DNA from: an uncultured Eubacteriales bacterium
GTDB taxonomy: Bacteria > Bacillota > Clostridia > Peptostreptococcales > Anaerovoracaceae
NCBI GenBank assembly: GCA_959021945.1
Contig: CAUEYG010000055.1
Location: forward strand, 1-7,859
Length of the DNA: 7,859 nt
Direction: 5' to 3'
Shown here: piece after piece, positions 1-6,155 of the stretch
How the letters are laid out: the number at the start of each line of letters is the position of its first letter
Position numbering within the stretch: position 1 is the first letter of the stretch
Position numbers and translations under genes: made by a program
Notes under the pieces: generated by a model
What the model was told of the DNA's origin: nothing
Databases searched by the model: none
What the model saw: only the letters and a program-made list of their open reading frames with translations

Positions 1-1
1 G

Positions 2-106
2 CAGGAAATGCAAAATGATGGCAGCTTAGGCTGCTTCTGCAAACCGGTACTTGAAAATATTAAGAAATCTTCATATTTTAGACATAAAACCTTAACAAAG
101 CTGTAA
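2..106 (+). CDS. 3' end of an upstream gene, possible response-regulator receiver tail (partial)
   Basis: The frame starting at base 2 stays open for 34 codons and stops at a TAA at 104-106, while the other two plus frames stop early. The visible tail contains GSLGCFCKPV followed by about 18 mostly helical, basic residues. A Gly-rich turn, a hydrophobic stretch and a Lys-Pro pair, then one last helix, is how CheY-like receiver domains end (the conserved KP before helix 5). A single-domain or C-terminal receiver is therefore a reasonable guess. A hairpin with a T-run follows 15 bases after the stop, as expected for the end of a transcription unit. The start lies outside the window and 34 codons are too few for a firm family call; it could be a chance open frame. 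Confidence 0.4.
   Translation, partial: QEMQNDGSLGCFCKPVLENIKKSSYFRHKTLTKL
51..79 (+). promoter_or_regulatory. Candidate sigma-A promoter ahead of vanW
   Basis: TTGAAA (51-56) and TATTTT (74-79) are separated by 17 bases, matching five and four positions of the sigma-A consensus. It lies inside the tail of the upstream frame. A transcript from here would start near base 86 and carry the 121-172 hairpin in its leader before reaching vanW. The region is AT-rich, so a chance match is possible. Confidence 0.3.
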
Positions 107-120
107 GGGGCTGTTAAAAC

Positions 121-172
121 AAAACCTGTTGCTGACTGATATAATATGTTTATCAGTTACAACAGGTTTTTT
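121..172 (+). terminator. Long hairpin with T-run: terminator of the upstream gene or leader attenuator
   Basis: Bases 121-131 (AAAACCTGTTG) pair perfectly with 160-170, and 136-141 (CTGATA) pair with 151-156 across a small internal loop. The right arm runs into TTTTTT (167-172). The left arm is preceded by an A-rich stretch, so the structure could also stop transcription from the other strand. It follows the stop codon at 106 and precedes vanW by 24 bases. The stem has few GC pairs but is long. The simplest role is intrinsic terminator of the upstream gene; if a promoter at 51-79 is used, it would instead act as a leader hairpin. Confidence 0.6.
137..145 (+). promoter_or_regulatory. Extended -10 element inside the hairpin, candidate vanW promoter
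   Basis: TGATATAAT at 137-145 is a perfect extended -10 (TGnTATAAT). It lies in the inner stem and loop of the inverted repeat, with a predicted start near 152. No good -35 hexamer sits 16-18 bases upstream (AAACAA at 117-122 is poor), but extended -10 promoters tolerate that. Its overlap with a dyad would make the promoter sensitive to any protein bound there. Confidence 0.4.
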
Positions 173-195
173 CATGTGTGTAGAAAGAGGGAAAA

Positions 196-999
196 ATGAA
201 ACGAAAACGGCTTACTGAGTGTTTTCCATGGCTGCTGCCACTGAGAAAGAAGCAAAGAGTGTTTTGTTTTTATACTGGCATGGCTCTTGACAGACGGGAG
301 TATGCTCAGGTGATTCAGACAAAAACTCTGCCATATCTTCAGGCAGAAAGCAGCAGCCCTCTGTATAACAGGGAAACAGGATTTGACATGAAGTATCAGG
401 AAAACAAAGTTTTTAATTTAAAGCTAGCGTCAAAAAAGTTGGACGGGCTGCTGATTCGTCCGGGGGAAACCTTTTCCTTTTGGAAAGCAGTACGCTATGC
501 TGATAGGGAAATCCCCTACAGAGATGGGCTGACAGTTGTCAATGGAAAGATGGAAACTACGGCAGGAGGAGGAATGTGCCAGATGAGCAATTTGCTCTTT
601 GAGCTCTTTGTAAAATCTCCTTTCACGATCGTAGAAAGAAAAGGTCATGTCAAAAAAGAGTTTCCTGATCCAGGGACCAGCTTGGCTGGAATTGATGCAA
701 CGATTAATGAAGGGTGGATTGATTTAAAGGTAGAAAATAAGACGGATCACACCTTTCAAATCCGCCTGTCTTTTGACCGGGAACATATTTACGGATATCT
801 CAGAGCAGATGGAGAAACGGAAAAATATCAGGTATTTAACCGGGGTCTTCATTATATTCGGACAGAGGGGAAAGTGTATCAAAAGGTTTCTGTATACCGG
901 AGGCTTGAAAATGTGTGTGACAGGGAGCAGCTGCTTTATACAAACGTGTGTGAAATCCAGTATCCGCTGCCTGAAGATGTGGAAATAAGGGAGGAATAA
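196..999 (+). CDS. vanW: VanW family protein of a glycopeptide-resistance cluster
   Basis: The 267-residue product closely resembles VanW of the vanB and vanG operons (about 275 residues). It starts at an ATG preceded by AAGAGGG. VanW landmarks seen here are FSFWKAV following PGET at residues 89-99, and GGGMCQMSNLLFE at 124-136, the conserved block of the family; EFPDPG (155-160) and GWIDLKVEN (173-181) also match. The N-terminal 27 residues are basic and hydrophobic (KRKRLTECFPWLLPLRKK) but are not a clear signal peptide or membrane helix. The biochemical role of VanW is not established; the gene travels with resistance operons but is not known to be essential for resistance. The ligase gene follows 4 bases after the stop, and its ribosome site overlaps the end of this gene, so the two are surely co-transcribed. 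Family assignment is firm; function is open. Confidence 0.9.
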   Translation: MKRKRLTECFPWLLPLRKKQRVFCFYTGMALDRREYAQVIQTKTLPYLQAESSSPLYNRETGFDMKYQENKVFNLKLASKKLDGLLIRPGETFSFWKAVRYADREIPYRDGLTVVNGKMETTAGGGMCQMSNLLFELFVKSPFTIVERKGHVKKEFPDPGTSLAGIDATINEGWIDLKVENKTDHTFQIRLSFDREHIYGYLRADGETEKYQVFNRGLHYIRTEGKVYQKVSVYRRLENVCDREQLLYTNVCEIQYPLPEDVEIREE

Positions 1000-1003
1000 G
1001 ACA

Positions 1004-2056
1004 ATGGAAAGAAGGAAAAAGATTGGTGTTCTTTTTGGAGGCAGCTCTTCGGAGCATGAGATTTCTTTAAAATCAGCATATGGGATTATCAGCCATATGA
1101 ACCAAAAACGGTACGAGCCTGTTTTACTGGGAATTACAAGAGAAGGAAGCTGGTATCTGTACAAGGGAGATATAAAACGGATAGAAGAGGGTACCTGGCA
1201 CTTGGACAAGGATTGCTGTATTCCTGCAATCCTTTCGCCGGACCGCAGCATAAGAGGGGTGGTGTATACAGAGCAGGGAAAGGTAAAGCAAGTTGAACTG
1301 GATGCAGCTCTTCCGGTGCTCCATGGAAGGGCAGGAGAAGATGGCACAGTCCAGGGTCTTTTGGAACTGGCCGGAATTCCGGTGATCGGATGCGGCACCA
1401 TGTCATCTGCCATCTGCATGGATAAAGATATGTCCCATAGACTGGCAGCTTCTGCCGGAGTGAAAGTACCTGAATCACTGGTGCTGGATGGCTTTCGGAT
1501 GGAAAAGGCTCTGGCCTGGGCAGAAAAAAATGGTTATCCGGTGTTTGTAAAACCAGCTACAGAAGGGTCTTCCGTAGGGATTAGCAAGGTTTGCCAAAAA
1601 GAAGATTTGGAACATGCTCTGCGGCTTGCCTTTGATCATGATGAGAAAGTGATTTTGGAAGAAGCCATTGAAGGGTTTGAAGTAGGCTGTGCCATACTGG
1701 GATGCAAGGACCCGGTAATCGGCGAAGTAGATGAAATTGAAACACAAGACGGTTTCTTTGATTTTAAGGAAAAATATACACAAAAACATTCCCATATCTA
1801 TGTGCCAGCCAGAGTTTCGAAGGAAAAAGCAGATGAAATCAAACAGACTGCAAAGCTAATTTACTGGGTACTGGGCTGTAAAGGATTTGCCAGAGTGGAT
1901 CTGTTTCTTACTCCCGGCGGAGATCTGGTTTTTAATGAAATCAATACTATCCCCGGTTTTACGGTGCACAGCAGATATCCCAATATGCTGAAAAGCATCG
2001 GCCTTTCTTATGAGGAGATTGTTGAAAAGCTGATCCAAACGGAGGTGGGAGCATGA
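1004..2056 (+). CDS. vanG: VanG-type D-alanine--D-serine ligase (Ddl superfamily)
   Basis: The 350-residue ATP-grasp ligase joins D-Ala to a second D-residue for the end of the peptidoglycan precursor. Family motifs are FGGSSSEHEIS (11-21), VLHGRAGEDGTVQG (105-118), FVKPATEGSSVGISK (181-195), RVDLF (297-301) and NEINTIPGFT (311-320), which carry the metal- and ATP-binding residues. The omega loop reads FFDFKEKYT (251-259). Housekeeping ligases usually have a YDYxxKY form there, while D-Ala-D-Ser ligases (VanG, VanC, VanE) have FDFxEKY. CMDKD (138-142), GFEVGCAILG (224-233) and HSRYPNM (322-328) also match VanG as I recall it. The start ATG has AAGGGAGG at 987-994. The stop overlaps vanXY by 4 bases (ATGA), implying coupled translation. 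D-Ser over D-Ala preference is inferred from family and context; a specialised D-Ala-D-Ala ligase is the main alternative. Confidence 0.88.
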   Translation: MERRKKIGVLFGGSSSEHEISLKSAYGIISHMNQKRYEPVLLGITREGSWYLYKGDIKRIEEGTWHLDKDCCIPAILSPDRSIRGVVYTEQGKVKQVELDAALPVLHGRAGEDGTVQGLLELAGIPVIGCGTMSSAICMDKDMSHRLAASAGVKVPESLVLDGFRMEKALAWAEKNGYPVFVKPATEGSSVGISKVCQKEDLEHALRLAFDHDEKVILEEAIEGFEVGCAILGCKDPVIGEVDEIETQDGFFDFKEKYTQKHSHIYVPARVSKEKADEIKQTAKLIYWVLGCKGFARVDLFLTPGGDLVFNEINTIPGFTVHSRYPNMLKSIGLSYEEIVEKLIQTEVGA

Positions 2057-2775
2057 AACGCATTGAACTGAGAGGAAAACAGCTTTTCATGGGAGCATTG
2101 ATTCTTGTCAACCGGGACTTTCCCCTTAAAAAACGGATTGCAAGGAGAGGGCTTTGTTCTGTTGGGGCTGGTGTTATGCTGGAAAAACAGGCTGCCTTGG
2201 CTCTGAAAATGTTATTGATACAGCAGAAAGACATTGTCAGTGTCAGCGGTTTTCGCAGTGGGAAAGAACAATATCAAATTTATGCGGAGTCTTTAAAAGA
2301 AAACGGGGAGCACTTTACGAAAAGTTATGTGGCGCTTCCCGGCCACAGTGAGCATGAATGCGGGTTGGCCATTGATGTGGGAGAAAATCGCCAGCCCATT
2401 GATTTTATTCGCCCATCTTTTCCTTATAAAGGGGCTTGCCAGGAATTTAGAAACAAAGCTCCTTATTATGGATTTGTTCAAAGATATAAAAAGGACAAAG
2501 AAACCATCACAGGCATTGCCCATGAGCCCTGGCATTTTCGATACGTGGGATTTCCACATTCCCTGATTATGGAAGAAAAGGGGATGTCTTTGGAAGAATA
2601 CCTGCAGCTTTTGAGACAGGAAAAGAGGATTGTCTGGAGGTGTGGAGGAAGAACCGTGGAGATCCGGCATGCTGAGGCAGATCAAACGGGCTCTGTGATT
2701 TTTCATCTCAAAGAAGAGCAGCCTTATCAAGTTTCCGGCGATAATAAAGGCGGCGCTATTCTTACCTTGATGTAA
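2053..2775 (+). CDS. vanXY: VanXY-type D,D-dipeptidase/carboxypeptidase (peptidase M15B)
   Basis: This 240-residue zinc peptidase is predicted to hydrolyse D-Ala-D-Ala and/or trim terminal D-Ala from precursor pentapeptides, so that only the altered ends remain. The M15 signature is complete: SGFRS (65-69), SEHECGLAID (99-108, zinc ligands H101 and D108) and HEPWHFRYVG (157-166, catalytic E158 and zinc ligand H161). There is no signal peptide or membrane anchor, which fits cytoplasmic VanXY rather than membrane-bound VanY. The last 50 residues, with YQVSGDNKGG near 225-234, match the C-terminal extension of VanXY from the vanG operon (about 254 residues). The ATG overlaps the ligase stop and GGAGGTG (2041-2047) is the ribosome site. 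In vanG operons a vanT racemase follows; here a promoter and a sulfur-transfer gene follow instead. Confidence 0.9.
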   Translation: MKRIELRGKQLFMGALILVNRDFPLKKRIARRGLCSVGAGVMLEKQAALALKMLLIQQKDIVSVSGFRSGKEQYQIYAESLKENGEHFTKSYVALPGHSEHECGLAIDVGENRQPIDFIRPSFPYKGACQEFRNKAPYYGFVQRYKKDKETITGIAHEPWHFRYVGFPHSLIMEEKGMSLEEYLQLLRQEKRIVWRCGGRTVEIRHAEADQTGSVIFHLKEEQPYQVSGDNKGGAILTLM

Positions 2776-2848
2776 AAAGAATGTTCCGGCAGCGAAAAAG
2801 AAATGGTAATTCCCTGTGCTAGATAAATCATTCCAACTCTTCTAAGCC

Positions 2849-2877
2849 TTGACGCAGCAAAAAGTATGGGATAGAAT
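2849..2877 (+). promoter_or_regulatory. Sigma-A promoter of nifZ-thiI
   Basis: TTGACG (2849-2854) and TAGAAT (2872-2877) are separated by exactly 17 bases, each matching five of six consensus positions. The predicted start near 2884 leaves a leader of about 22 bases that contains AAGGAG (2895-2900), the ribosome site for the gene at 2906. The rest of the 2776-2905 gap shows no convincing terminator for the van genes. Confidence 0.8.
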
Positions 2878-2905
2878 AAATAAGTTATTGATATAAGGAG
2901 AATCC

Positions 2906-4021
2906 ATGATTTATTTAGACAATAGTGCGACAACAAAGCAGCATGAAAAGGTGACGGAAACCATGCTTACCTATATGCAGCATGATTTTGGAAATCCTTC
3001 CTCCCTTTACGGCCTGGGCGTTACAGCGGAAAAGGCTATAAAGGATGCAAGAAAGAAAGTCATGAAGGCCATAGGACGCTCTGAGGGCAGCTTTTATTTT
3101 ACCTCTGGCGGTACAGAAGCAGACAGCATGGCAATTTTCGGTGCTGCTATGGCTAGGAAACGGCGAGGGCGCAGTATCATCACTTCTAAGGCAGAGCATC
3201 CGGCAGTGCTGGAAGCCTGCAAAAGGTTGGAGGAACAGGGCTTTCATGTGACTTATGTAGGTGTGGACCGGCAGTGCCGTCTCAATATGGAAGAGCTGGA
3301 AAAGGCCATAACAGAAGATACGATTTTAATCACTGTTATGCAGGTGAACAATGAGACAGGAACCATCATGCCCATTGACCAAATAGCACAAATCAAACAA
3401 AACGCCCTCCTTCATACAGATGCTGTGCAGGCATTTGGAAAAGTAAAGCTTTCTGAGAAGGCTGACCTTCTTTCTGTCAGCGGCCATAAAATCCATGGAC
3501 CTAAGGGAATCGGCGGTCTATGGATTAAAAAGGGCGTTCATATTCCTGCTTTTTTGGTGGGAGGCGGACAGGAAGACGGGATGCGGTCAGGCACAGAAAA
3601 TGTTCCTGCCATTGCCGGTTTTGGTACAGCGGCAGAAATGACAGTCCATCAGCCAGCTGCAGAGGAGATTCGCAGTTATTTGCTGGAAGGCTTGAAACAG
3701 GAAATCAAAGAGATCAGCATAAACAGCCCGGAAGATGGGTGTCCGTCTGTTCTCAATGTATCTTTTTTGGGGACAAGGGCAGAAGTACTGGTTCACACGT
3801 TGGAGCAAGATGAAATCTATGTTTCTACAGGGTCAGCGTGTTCTTCCAACAAAAAAGGACAGAGTCATGTGCTAAAAGCTATGGGGTTGACTGATCAGGA
3901 GATTGAAGGGGCCATCCGTTTCAGCTTTGGCAGATATAATACAAAAGCAGAGATGGATATTGTCGTGGATAAAGTAAAATCTGCAGTAGCCCGTTTTCGC
4001 AGATTAGGCAGTTTCAGGTAG
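2906..4021 (+). CDS. nifZ: Cysteine desulfurase, NifS/NifZ type (PLP enzyme, ThiI partner)
   Basis: The 371-residue PLP enzyme takes sulfur from L-cysteine as a persulfide and releases alanine. Visible landmarks are YLDNSATT (3-10), TSGGTEAD (66-73), the PLP-stacking H98, TDAVQ (171-175, D172 contacts the PLP ring nitrogen), SGHK (192-195, K195 forms the Schiff base), RSGTEN (227-232) and the catalytic cysteine C312 in STGSACSSNKKG. The STGSACSS form and overall length fit the Firmicute NifZ/YrvO/NifS-like enzymes rather than E. coli IscS. No iscU, sufU or nadA/B genes lie beside it. The next gene is thiI, 34 bases downstream, and in Bacillus subtilis NifZ is the dedicated sulfur donor of ThiI. 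The start ATG has AAGGAG seven to eight bases upstream. Family is certain; the dedicated partnership is inferred from position. Confidence 0.92.
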   Translation: MIYLDNSATTKQHEKVTETMLTYMQHDFGNPSSLYGLGVTAEKAIKDARKKVMKAIGRSEGSFYFTSGGTEADSMAIFGAAMARKRRGRSIITSKAEHPAVLEACKRLEEQGFHVTYVGVDRQCRLNMEELEKAITEDTILITVMQVNNETGTIMPIDQIAQIKQNALLHTDAVQAFGKVKLSEKADLLSVSGHKIHGPKGIGGLWIKKGVHIPAFLVGGGQEDGMRSGTENVPAIAGFGTAAEMTVHQPAAEEIRSYLLEGLKQEIKEISINSPEDGCPSVLNVSFLGTRAEVLVHTLEQDEIYVSTGSACSSNKKGQSHVLKAMGLTDQEIEGAIRFSFGRYNTKAEMDIVVDKVKSAVARFRRLGSFR

Positions 4022-4055
4022 GAGCCGGCAGGTTTAGGAAAAGGAGAGCAAAAGA

Positions 4056-5243
4056 GTGAACGAGCAACATATTTTTATTGTAAGGTGCGGGGAAGTGGCT
4101 CTGAAAGGCATGAACAAGCCATATTTTGAGCGCATGCTGGCAGAGCGCATTCGTAAACTTTTAAAACGGAAATTTGACCATTTTGAAGTAAAGCGTCATG
4201 AAGGGCTGATCTTTGTAAGAGCAGATAAAGATTACCCAAAAGAAGAAATCATTCAGGAAATATCAAAGGTCTTTGGCGTAGCCTCCATCAGCCCTGCAGT
4301 AGAAGCAGAATCCAATCTGGACGCTATAGGCGAAGCAGCTGTATCTTATATGCAGGAAATCATAGAAGAACGGGGTATTAAAACTTTCAAAGTAAAGGCA
4401 AAGCGGGCAGACAAGAATTTTCCTGTAAAATCACCGGAGATCGGCAGAATTATCGGAGCGAAAATTCTCATAGGATGCAAAGTGCTGCAGGTAGATGTCA
4501 ATCATCCGGATTGCCTTTTGTATGTAGATGTGCGCCAGGACCGTTCTTATATTTTCCAGGATAAAATCGCAGGTTTTGGAGGTCTTCCTCTAGGGACGAA
4601 CGGCAAGGGCCTTTCTCTTCTTTCCGGCGGCATCGACAGTCCGGTAGCTACGTGGATGATGGCAAAGCGAGGAATGATGATTGAGGCTGTTCATTTTCAT
4701 TCCTACCCATACACCAGCCAGCGGGCCCAGGAAAAAGTAGAGGATCTGGCAAAGATTGTGGCTACATATTGCGGGCGCTTTAAGATGCACGTGATTAACC
4801 TTTTGCCTATCCAGGAGCAAATCGTGCAAAACTGCCCAGAGGAAGAGACGACGATTTTGGTGCGCCGGTTTATGATGCGAATTGCAGAAAAGGCAGCCCA
4901 GGAGACAGGGTGCGGCATGTTGATTACGGGAGAAAATCTGGGGCAGGTAGCCAGCCAGACTGCAGAAGCTCTCACAGTGACAGATGCTTCTGTTCAGCTT
5001 CCGGTTATGCGGCCTTTGATTGCTCTGGATAAAGTAGACATTATGGATAAAGCCAGAGAGATCGGCACTTATGAAACTTCCATACAGCCATATGAAGACT
5101 GCTGTACTGTGTTTTTGCCAAAGCATCCGGCTACAAAACCAAAGCTGGAGCGTATCCTCGCCTCAGAGAGCAAGCTGGACTGTGAAAAATTAATAGCAGA
5201 TGCAGTCGCTTCACGCGAAACAATCGACATAAAACCTGAATAA
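4056..5243 (+). CDS. thiI: tRNA 4-thiouridine synthetase ThiI (no rhodanese domain)
   Basis: The 395-residue enzyme adenylates U8 of tRNA and replaces its oxygen with sulfur. The N-terminal ferredoxin-like segment and THUMP domain cover about residues 1-170; the PP-loop ATP pyrophosphatase domain follows with LSGGIDSPVA (189-198). TGENLGQVASQT (291-302) and YEDCCTVFLPKHPATKPKLE (346-365) are typical of ThiI; C349/C350 lie where the reactive Cys344 sits in E. coli. The protein ends there, so the C-terminal rhodanese domain of the E. coli enzyme is absent, as in B. subtilis (about 401 residues). The start is a GTG with AAGGAG at 4041-4046; the next in-frame residues NEQHIFIVRCGEVALKG match the family N-terminus. 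It lies directly after the cysteine desulfurase, its likely sulfur donor. Confidence 0.95.
   Translation: MNEQHIFIVRCGEVALKGMNKPYFERMLAERIRKLLKRKFDHFEVKRHEGLIFVRADKDYPKEEIIQEISKVFGVASISPAVEAESNLDAIGEAAVSYMQEIIEERGIKTFKVKAKRADKNFPVKSPEIGRIIGAKILIGCKVLQVDVNHPDCLLYVDVRQDRSYIFQDKIAGFGGLPLGTNGKGLSLLSGGIDSPVATWMMAKRGMMIEAVHFHSYPYTSQRAQEKVEDLAKIVATYCGRFKMHVINLLPIQEQIVQNCPEEETTILVRRFMMRIAEKAAQETGCGMLITGENLGQVASQTAEALTVTDASVQLPVMRPLIALDKVDIMDKAREIGTYETSIQPYEDCCTVFLPKHPATKPKLERILASESKLDCEKLIADAVASRETIDIKPE
5223..5229 (-). promoter_or_regulatory. Possible Spo0A box upstream of spoIIA
   Basis: Read on the minus strand this is TGTCGAT, matching six of seven bases of the 0A box TGTCGAA. It lies within the last codons of thiI, about 50 bases upstream of the -35 of the spoIIA promoter. 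In Bacillus, spoIIA is activated by Spo0A. A single imperfect 7-mer is weak evidence. Confidence 0.2.
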
Positions 5244-5263
5244 ACGATAAAAATAGAAGTATT

Positions 5264-5340
5264 TCCTCCTTTTCTCCTAAGGACAAGCAGTCATCTCCGT
5301 ACTATAATGGAATTGTACATTGCGGTTAGAGAAAGGAGGA
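5264..5340 (+). promoter_or_regulatory. Anti-Shine-Dalgarno pairing element before spoIIAA
   Basis: Bases 5264-5276 (TCCTCCTTTTCTC) can pair with 5329-5340 (GAGAAAGGAGGA) over 12 base pairs with one bulged T at 5273. The paired right arm is the whole ribosome site of spoIIAA, and it runs into TTTTT at 5341-5345. The left arm is upstream of the spoIIA promoter, so only RNA that reads through from thiI could form it. It could mask translation of spoIIAA in such RNA, or act as a weak terminator; the 52-base loop makes the second less likely. Confidence 0.4.
5280..5308 (+). promoter_or_regulatory. Sigma-A-like promoter of the spoIIA operon
   Basis: AGGACA (5280-5285) and a perfect TATAAT (5303-5308) are separated by 17 bases; the -35 matches four of six positions. 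The predicted start near 5315 gives a leader of about 33 bases with AAGGAGG (5333-5339) eight bases before the ATG. A sigma-H promoter, as used for this operon in B. subtilis, was looked for: AGGA (5280) and GAAT (5310) are present but about nine bases too far apart. Confidence 0.55.
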
Positions 5341-5347
5341 TTTTTAT

Positions 5348-5728
5348 ATGCATTTAAAGTTTCAAATGACCGATGATATTCTCATTGCTTCTGCCTTTGG
5401 AGAGCTGGACCATCACAGTGCAGCAGCTGTGAGAGATGAAATAGATCAGACCATAGAAGCCTTTCAGTGCCGGCATTTGGTCTTTGATTTTGAAAAAGTG
5501 ACCTTTATGGACAGTTCTGGCATTGGGGTAGTGCTGGGAAGATACAACAAAGTGACAAAAAAAGGGGGACGCATTTTTCTTGCGGGCTGCTCGGAATTTG
5601 TGGAAAAAATCTTATATATGGCAGGCGTTTTTACTGTTGTGGATAAACAGAGGACGGTAGGGGATGCCATTTGCCTTTTAAAGGGGCAGGAGCAACTGGA
5701 AATGGAGGTGAGTGCCAGTGGAGAATAA
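5348..5728 (+). CDS. spoIIAA: Anti-sigma-F factor antagonist SpoIIAA (STAS domain)
   Basis: The 126-residue protein is a single STAS domain. When unphosphorylated it binds SpoIIAB and displaces sigma-F, switching on the forespore programme; SpoIIAB inactivates it by phosphorylation and SpoIIE reactivates it. GELDHHSA (18-25) and FMDSSGIGVVLGRY (53-66) are family signatures. The phosphorylated serine is in the D55-S56-S57 motif; S56 aligns with Ser58 of B. subtilis. The start has an ideal AAAGGAGG site. It is about nine residues longer than the B. subtilis protein at the C-terminus (EQLEMEVSASGE), a tail whose bases also carry the ribosome site and start of spoIIAB. First gene of the spoIIA operon, and co-transcribed with the next two genes. 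Confidence 0.96.
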   Translation: MHLKFQMTDDILIASAFGELDHHSAAAVRDEIDQTIEAFQCRHLVFDFEKVTFMDSSGIGVVLGRYNKVTKKGGRIFLAGCSEFVEKILYMAGVFTVVDKQRTVGDAICLLKGQEQLEMEVSASGE

Positions 5729-6155
5729 AATGAGAATTGAGTTTGCTGCCAGAGCGGAAAATGAGGCCTTTGCCCGTTCCGCTGCCGCCGCTTTTGTAGC
5801 GGGCCTTGATCCGACCATTGAAGAACTGACCGAAATCAAGACAGGGGTATCTGAGGCTGTCAGTAACAGTATTATTCATGGATATCATGAAGATTCATCT
5901 AAAATGGTAGTGTTGGAATGCCGCATTGGCAGCACCGGAAAAGTGACTCTTATGATAAAAGATGAAGGAATAGGGATTGAGGATGTGAATAAGGCGCGGG
6001 AGCCTATGTTTACAACAGGGAGGACAGAAGAACGATCGGGAATGGGCTTTACAGTTATGGAAAGCTTTATGGACAAAGTGGAGGTAGAGTCTCGCACCGG
6101 AGAGGGAACGACGGTGACGATGACCAAACAGCTTGACATCAGCAATGACCGCTAG
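5718..6155 (+). CDS. spoIIAB: Anti-sigma-F factor and SpoIIAA kinase SpoIIAB
   Basis: The 145-residue GHKL-fold protein holds sigma-F inactive with ATP bound, and phosphorylates SpoIIAA. The ATP site is complete: N box EAVSNSIIHGY (46-56), G1 box KDEGIGIED (81-89) and G2 box ERSGMGFTVM (105-114), with the usual ATP-lid phrase MFTT (97-100). The GTG at 5718 is chosen over the GTG at 5712 because GGAGGTG (5704-5710) is seven bases before it but only one base before 5712, and because MENKMRIEF lines up with the B. subtilis start MKNEMHLEF. The gene overlaps the end of spoIIAA by 11 bases and the start of sigF by 11 bases, so translation of the three proteins is likely coupled. Confidence 0.95.
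   Translation: MENKMRIEFAARAENEAFARSAAAAFVAGLDPTIEELTEIKTGVSEAVSNSIIHGYHEDSSKMVVLECRIGSTGKVTLMIKDEGIGIEDVNKAREPMFTTGRTEERSGMGFTVMESFMDKVEVESRTGEGTTVTMTKQLDISNDR

Noticed and set aside
724..1419. A 231-codon open frame on the minus strand across vanW and vanG
   Set aside because: It is antisense to two well-supported genes, has no ribosome site and no recognisable motif; it is a by-product of their codon use.
2776..2848. Intrinsic terminator after vanXY
   Set aside because: Only short imperfect dyads are present and none is followed by a T-run.
5279..5315. Sigma-H promoter for spoIIAA
   Set aside because: AGGA and GAAT elements are present but about nine bases too far apart for sigma-H.
5712..5717. 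GTG at 5712 as the start of spoIIAB
   Set aside because: It lies one base after the ribosome site; the GTG at 5718 is correctly spaced and matches the known N-terminus.
6133..6144. TTG at 6133 as the start of sigF
   Set aside because: No ribosome site precedes it, and an ATG occurs four codons later in frame with a natural overlap with spoIIAB.
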